In this document: piece after piece, positions 63,018 through 64,000 of the stretch
Layout: the number at the start of each line of letters is the position of its first letter
How positions within the stretch are numbered: position 1 is the first letter of the stretch
Source: Candidatus Gastranaerophilales bacterium
GTDB lineage: Bacteria; Cyanobacteriota; Vampirovibrionia; Gastranaerophilales; Gastranaerophilaceae
Reading direction: 5' to 3'
Assembly (NCBI GenBank): GCA_947625495.1
Contig: CANQOQ010000002.1
Coordinates: 1 to 64,000, forward strand
Length of the DNA: 64,000 bases
Translations under genes and position numbers: made by a program
Notes under the pieces: generated by a model
The model's input: the letters and a program-made list of their open reading frames with translations, nothing else
Told to the model about the DNA's origin: nothing
Database searches by the model: none

Positions 63018-64000
63018 ATACCCAAAAAATATCAATAGCTGTTATATATAAAAGAGATGATGAAAGAATAAAAGAATTTCTTTCTAAATTAATAAATCAA
63101 ACATTCAAAGATATGGAAATTATCTTAGGTGCCTACGGAGACGGAGACTATACCCCCGAATTAATCAATTCATCTAAAATTAAACATATTAATTTTCCTG
63201 AAAATAATGATTTCGAATCCGTTAAATATGCACTAATTAATTTATTATCCGGAGAATATATCTGTATTCTTTCTCCCGAAACGACTATAACAGAAGATTA
63301 TATCCAAAATCTTTATACCGAAACTTTCAAAAATAACTGCTCAAAAGCAGAAATAAAGCAAAATAAACTTTATAAAAGAAATTTTATTGAGAATAATTCA
63401 AATATTGAAGAACTGATTAATAATAAATACCAAAAAGGATTTGAAGAACTTAAAATTTCACAAAAAGAACAATTAGATGAATTCTATAAAAATACCGATA
63501 CTGCTATAAATAATAAAGTTTATGACTTAACAATCAGATTTAATAACCTTGAAAAAAATATATATGACAAAGAAAAACAAATAGAAGAAAATACCAAAAA
63601 TATTACACAAAATGCTATGAATTCCATTCAGGAGAATAACTCTCATATATACTCAGATATTTCAAAAGTTTATGATTTTATTAACTCAGAATCTAATAAA
63701 AGAGGAGAAGAAATTAATAAAATATATAATGAAATTACCAATAATTATAAATATACCGAAAATTTAATTAATGAAACAAAAGAAGAATTCAGAAATGAAA
63801 TCAATCAGATTTACAACAAAATTAATGAAACGGTTAACGAGCAAAAAGTAATGTATAATAATCTCGAAAAACTGGTTGAAGTAACCAGAGACGAATTAAC
63901 CGAAAAAATGGAAATACTGTCAGGTTTTAATCCTTCAGAATCCAAAACTAATATAAATACAATTTCACAAATAAACTCACTTGAAAAAACCATTCAAAAT
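63014..64000 (+). CDS. GT2-like protein with coiled-coil tail (3' end outside window)
   Basis: The frame is open from ATG 63014 to the window's end (329 codons). The ATG overlaps the previous stop (ATGA). The first 110 residues follow the GT2 pattern: ISIAVIYKRDDERIKEFLSK, LINQTFKDMEIIL, YALINLLSGEYICIL. But the usual Asp-Gly-Ser-rich and DxD segments are reduced (GAYGDGDY; no clear DxD), so it may be inactive or a scaffold. Then a long charged coiled coil begins, with KIYNEITNNYKYTENLINE, closely like the repeat in the upstream protein. Confidence 0.8.
   Translation, partial: MNTQKISIAVIYKRDDERIKEFLSKLINQTFKDMEIILGAYGDGDYTPELINSSKIKHINFPENNDFESVKYALINLLSGEYICILSPETTITEDYIQNLYTETFKNNCSKAEIKQNKLYKRNFIENNSNIEELINNKYQKGFEELKISQKEQLDEFYKNTDTAINNKVYDLTIRFNNLEKNIYDKEKQIEENTKNITQNAMNSIQENNSHIYSDISKVYDFINSESNKRGEEINKIYNEITNNYKYTENLINETKEEFRNEINQIYNKINETVNEQKVMYNNLEKLVEVTRDELTEKMEILSGFNPSESKTNINTISQINSLEKTIQN

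Noticed and set aside
1-64000. Prophage, insertion sequence or conjugative element
   Set aside because: No transposase, integrase, capsid, portal or relaxase-like protein was recognised; gene content and strand pattern look chromosomal.

Overview
The window is an AT-rich bacterial chromosome segment (by eye roughly one third G+C), densely coded on both strands, using the standard code and frequent TTG/GTG starts behind good Shine-Dalgarno sites. Core genes are interleaved with many short, one-or-two-TM or low-complexity proteins of unknown function. The mix includes a GFTLAEVL-type prepilin, smc-scpA-scpB, a PilT ATPase, a cyanobacterial-style matrixin protease and a VorBAC/KorABC-type 2-oxoacid:ferredoxin oxidoreductase. 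It suggests an anaerobic gut bacterium of the non-photosynthetic cyanobacterial relatives (Gastranaerophilales/Melainabacteria). That placement is inference; no 16S gene is present.

Layout. 1-5.6 kb: 3' part of a very large repeat plus HD-domain protein, an unknown protein and radA. 5.6-8.0 kb (minus): hom-thrC for threonine synthesis. 8.0-8.8 kb: a small ORF encoding an internally repeated peptide, a bidirectional terminator and a zinc-ribbon protein. 8.98-14.5 kb: an operon of two related membrane proteins, a divergent GH13 protein and a small membrane protein. 14.5-17.0 kb (minus): pilT-recO-deoC. 17.1-24.0 kb: smc-scpA-scpB followed by a membrane-anchored TPR/matrixin protease. 24.0-29.4 kb (minus): mutS, a GT39-like membrane protein and rimO. 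29.5-35.7 kb: ribD, a GAF-GGDEF protein, coaD, a coiled-coil protein and dnaB. 36-38.3 kb: prepilin and gatB. 38.4-41.7 kb: secreted protein, Crp-like regulator and obgE. 41.7-45.3 kb: a DEDDh exonuclease and the four-gene ferredoxin oxidoreductase. 45.3-51.5 kb: unknowns, a formyltransferase, a YhaM-like nuclease, a second secreted paralogue, a CinA C-terminal-like protein, lepB and a polyprenyl synthase. 51.6-55.6 kb: small proteins, tRNA-Gly, a transglutaminase-like protein and a membrane protein. 55.6-60.8 kb: PHP, TPR, MBL-fold, metallophosphoesterase and S41 protease genes and a likely 6S RNA. 60.9-64 kb: two adjacent glycosyltransferase-like proteins with long coiled-coil tails; the second runs off the window.

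The main non-coding novelties are three. (1) A dispersed intergenic repeat has two full copies of exactly 227 bp and one 125-bp derivative; its ends seem to supply -35 boxes for neighbouring genes. (2) The tRNA-Gly 3' end plus its terminator is duplicated 157 bp downstream, like an integration scar. (3) A 163-nt structured RNA resembles 6S RNA. Among proteins, the most unusual are the repeated 76-aa peptide at 8160-8390 and the glycosyltransferase/coiled-coil pair, which share a motif and include a 51-residue tandem repeat.
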